From positions 64,357,501 through 64,421,500 of the forward strand of contig CP136890.1 of the NCBI GenBank assembly GCA_034359265.1: a DNA stretch of 64,000 nt, in the 5' to 3' direction. This document shows positions 60,628-64,000 of the stretch, piece after piece. The first letter of the stretch is position 1. Each line of letters begins with the position of its first letter. Both the position numbers and the translations under genes were made by a program. The stretch comes from Canna indica. Its lineage: Eukaryota > Streptophyta > Magnoliopsida > Zingiberales > Cannaceae. Below the pieces are notes generated by a model. That model was not told the DNA's origin, did not search any database, and saw only the letters and a list, made by a program, of their open reading frames with translations.

Positions 60628-62271
60628 TTATTCCTCATCATCTGAATAATAGTCTTCGAATTCTTCCTCTTCTTCCTCTTCTTCATCTTCTTCATCTCCA
60701 GCTTCCTCAATTTCATGATCGTCATCATCAGCATATTCAACTTCTAATTGAATTGACGTTGTGTCTGCATCCTCGAGTATTGGAATAATATGATCTACAG
60801 CAGGAGGATCATCTTCTTGATAGAAACCATCTGTCATATCAAGTATCAGCTCATTTTCTCCTACTATCAGATCAATTTTCCTCTACCTTTTGTCTTACAA
60901 ACTACACGCCAATCTGCTCTATCTTTATTTCGAGCCGGATACTTCGCGTAATATACTTGTTCGGCTTGTGTTGCCAATATAAAAGGCTCATTTGTTGCCA
61001 ATTTAGATTTGTAATTAACCTCAACAAGTTTATATTTTGGATGAACTTTCATGCCCCTTTCTGTTGTATCGAACCAATGACATCTAAATAGAATAACTGA
61101 TTTCAAGCCGCAGTAGTGCAACTTTATCACTTCTTCCACCAGTCCATAAAAATTCATATCACATTCAACATAGGTTGTCCCTTTCTCACAGACCCTAGCA
61201 TTCATCGTCTTCTTTGTAAATGTATATTCAACTGTGTGAAATTTATACCCATTAACAAAATATCCGCTATAGCACGACACAAGTCGTGACGGTCCACTAA
61301 CAAACTCAAGTATTCTTTCATCTATTTCAGCTCTGTGATCTTTGCTGTAAGTTTGAATCCAAGTAGGGAAATCACGATTCCGTAATCTCTTCAATTTTTC
61401 ATCGTTGTGAATAGAGCATTTTTGCACAATCTCAATGTCAAATATTTCAATGAATTGTTCCATCTCTGGACAATTGAGTAATACATACAAGTGTGCCAAA
61501 TGATACTCTTCCTCGCTTAAGTGTCGAGATGGACGAGAACCAAAAGCACGACCAGAGTGATAAAATATATTTAAACGTCCATCTGAATGTCGAACACCCC
61601 CATCGTCGTTACGTGGAAGACGATCAAATCTTGTCTGTACTGTCAATTCAAAGTAAAATGAGCAGAATGTTGAAATTTCTTGGATGATATATGATTCAGA
61701 TATTGATCCTTCAACAGCTGCACTGTTCTTTACTTTTTCCTTCAGACGATTCATGTATCTTTCAAATAAGTACATCCACCGATATTGAACGGGGCCACCA
61801 ACTCGTGCCTCGTATGCCAAGTGTATCGATAGATACTCCATCGAGTCAAAAAATGCAGGAGGAAAAAACTGCTCCAGCTTGCATATGATTTCAACAATAT
61901 TATTTTCAAGTGTTGACATATCTTCGATTCGAAGGACATTTGCACAGATGTTTCTAAAAAACATACTTAATTCAGTCAACGGACCCCAAATATTATCAGG
62001 TACAAGATCTCGAAATGCGATCGTAAGTAATCTCTGTATGAATACATGACAATCATGGCTCTTCATCCCTGATATTTTGCAATCATCGACGTTCACACAT
62101 CGAGATAAGTTTGAAGCATATCCATCGGGTAATCTGAGTTCTTTTACCCATTGACAAACATCTTTGATCTGTTATTTATTTAACACATATGAGGCCTTCG
62201 GTTTCAGATATCGTCCATTGACCTCTTGTAACTCCAACTCTGGTGTTTTACCAAGTATTTTCATATCATGT
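60628..62271 (-). pseudogene. TNP2-type transposase C-terminal part, copy 2
   Basis: The region after the core reads from about 62270 leftward, with an in-frame TAA at about 62175. A long open frame 62096-60867 then gives GMKSHDCHVF, the DUF4218-like part and the DUF4216-like part. A one-base loss near 60870 shifts the frame. The acidic tail (EEDEEEEEEEEFEDYYSDDEE) follows at 60837-60628. Copy 1 has its frameshift elsewhere (near 5750), so the two copies decayed independently. The catalytic core is absent. Confidence 0.85.
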
Positions 62272-63543
62272 CTTGGCACCAAAAGTCCCGGTAATTGTTC
62301 CTTAGGTAAAAACTAGTAAACGATATATTTTTAAGGATTTTTTGGAAGCCTTTAACCTATGCATATTTGACCTTGGAGATTATAAAATGCTCGATTTTTG
62401 AAAATTTGTACTGGACCCCAAAAATTAGATTTTGATTCTTAAGGATTTTGATATTTTAGATATTTTTATTGAATCCAAATGGGAGGTAATCCTTATATAA
62501 CATTTATGTTTGAAAGTTATTAACTGCCTTATATAACATATAACACTTAAAGTTAAGAAATGTTATATAAGAAGACTTAGCGAAGACGGAACCCAGAAAC
62601 GAACAAAAATCAACAAACTGCCTTGATTTCCAGGGTTCGACTGCTGGGCCGATCGACCAGAATAGCCCCAGAATCCATAGTGGGCTTTGGTCGATGGTCC
62701 GATCGCTCAGTCGGTCGATCGGCCATCGATCGAGCGGCGCCAACGAGCAAAAATCAACCAGTTGGGTGAGCTGTTTTGGCTCTCTCCTATCGTGGCTTAT
62801 AAATATCAGCCCTTGAGTGCCTTCCCATTTAATTTAACCTTCATTGAGCCATCATTGATCATTTATAAAGATTTCATTGAGCCATCTTTACAAGAACCCT
62901 AGTTTTGATCTCAACTCGTTGATCTTGTCTTCAACCTTTGATCGATTAATCATTGAGATATCAAGAGGAACTACGACTCGTGTTTGGAGCTAAGTATTTA
63001 TTGTATTATTTATTTGCTCCATTATTTGTGTATTTTCTTGTTATTTACTTCGTATTTCTTGAGTGTGTAAACCTAGTGTGCTAGGTTGATTGAGTTGGTG
63101 GTTGCCTTGGTGTTAAGGCTTAAATTCACTGGTGTAAATATAGTTTACTAGGATTAGTTCAGTTATCCATAGGTTGAGGTGGGAGAGTGCTCTCGGTAGG
63201 AAGGTGAGATACTTCCGGGTGTGGAAGTGCCTTCGATTTTAGAGCGAAAACTTTCCGATGTAAATTCCTAATTGTAAGGAAACTAATTAATCTAGTTAAA
63301 CTAGTTTGGAAATCATAAGCGAGGAGCTTAGGTAGTGGAGTAGGCATTGGGGCCGAACCACTATAAATCATTGTGTTAGCATTGTTATTCTTGCTTGTGT
63401 TAATTGCTTTATTATTAATCACTTCCGCATTTAGTCGTTAAATTGATAACGTGCCTAAGTAGTTTAAGAAAATATTAAAATCAAAATTAGACGAAAAGAT
63501 TTAGTTAACATACTATTCACCCATCCTCTAGTTTGACCATTTC
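62272..63543 (+). repeat. LTR of the TR-GAG family, inverted and truncated
   Basis: It reads as the complement of 17081-18350: it starts inside the LTR at CTTGGCACCAAAAGTCCCGG and ends with CTAGTTTGACCATTTCACCAA near the LTR edge. The palindrome-rich GGTCGATCGGCC patch is at about 62640-62740. It cuts off CACTA copy 2. Confidence 0.75.
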
Positions 63544-63546
63544 ACC

Positions 63547-64000
63547 AATAGAAGTCCTAGCTCCTCTTGATAGCTTTTGATGATGAATCAATAGTTCTAA
63601 GGCTCATTCAAGAAGGTATATGTCAAATGCTAGAGTTTAAGAGAAATAGCTCAATAAAGGCTCCAAATATTGTTAGAATGATTCAATGAATAGTTGGGGG
63701 CTTTGGAAGGCTTATTTTAGGACTATTTATAGAGCTCACAAGGGTAAGAGCTCAAACTAGCCATTTAACGGATCTAAAAATATCCCATGGGGTTTACGGT
63801 CGACCCAGGATCAACCGACATTCGGCCAATAACCTGGATGCTGTGTTGTTTTTTCCAGATTGCTAATTTTTCACAAGCTTTATTTATATTTCTTAATTTT
63901 AAGTTAATGTATCTATTTATTTTTATTCTTCGTTAACTTTTAAACATAAATGTAAAGAATGAAATACTCTCCATTTGGATTCAATAAAAATATCAACAAA
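63547..64000 (-). repeat. LTR fragment of the TR-GAG family, window edge
   Basis: It matches 17645-18150 in the plus direction (TCCTCTTGATAGCTTTTGATG, ACTATTTATAGAGC, GGTCGACCCAGGATCGACCG-like patch near 63790). The window ends inside it. Together with the previous feature it forms a head-to-head LTR pair. Confidence 0.7.

Larger units (their letters stand above)
58393..62271 (-). mobile_element. CACTA element, copy 2, truncated
   Basis: It starts CACTACTAGAAAAATGGGC and follows copy 1 closely through the subterminal array (58413-58760), the TnpA-like gene and the transposase C-terminal part. It then carries about 210 bp of the region just after the TNP2 core, which copy 1 has lost. At 62271 it stops abruptly against an LTR, so the catalytic core, the N terminus and the right end are missing. 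It cannot transpose by itself. Confidence 0.92.

Overview
This is nuclear DNA of a flowering plant. The evidence is a plant-type cytosolic HSP70 gene with its conserved codon-72 intron, plus plant lineages of CACTA, MULE, hAT, PIF/Harbinger, Gypsy and Copia-like elements, in an AT-rich background full of nested insertions. The species cannot be named from the sequence. The only convincing complete host gene is HSP70 (8782-13513, + strand). Almost everything else is transposable elements, pieces of them, or host-gene fragments carried by them.

Layout. 1-2446: LTR fragments. 2447-7855: a full-length CACTA element, with both termini, subterminal repeat arrays, a TnpA-like gene and a TNP2-type transposase that has lost its catalytic core. 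8200-13600: HSP70 with a heat-shock-element promoter and a 2.8 kb intron built from repeated ~312 bp units. 14-17 kb: AT-rich DNA and a 641 bp hAT-type MITE with a perfect 8 bp target duplication. 17-22.6 kb: solo or partial LTRs. 22.6-32.9 kb: three nested layers, namely an AT-rich inverted-repeat element, a solo LTR (target duplication TCTTT) inside it, and a 6.6 kb MULE (target duplication TTTATTTAA) inside the LTR. The MULE carries a decayed transposase and, on the opposite strand, a small GRF zinc-finger gene.

32.9-49.3 kb: a decayed Gypsy element on the minus strand. Its integrase is split by a composite insertion at 35909-43460, consisting of a 421 bp TRIM joined to a 7.1 kb gag-only LTR element (TR-GAG type). 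One CCTTG target duplication flanks the whole composite. 49.3-55 kb: LTR fragments and a 668 bp MULE-type MITE. 55-58.4 kb: a decayed LTR-like region holding a 1.85 kb PIF/Harbinger-type element that has captured parts of two host genes, a UGT73-like glycosyltransferase and an FLZ zinc-finger gene. 58393-62271: a second, truncated CACTA copy of the same family. 62272-64000: two LTR copies in opposite orientation, of the same family as the TR-GAG LTRs.

No CRISPR array, rRNA gene, bacterial-type operon or convincing tRNA gene was seen. The items most worth a second look are the TRIM plus TR-GAG composite insertion, the gene-capturing PIF/Harbinger element, the MULE with a GRF zinc-finger passenger, the long foldback in the CACTA element and the repeat-built HSP70 intron.
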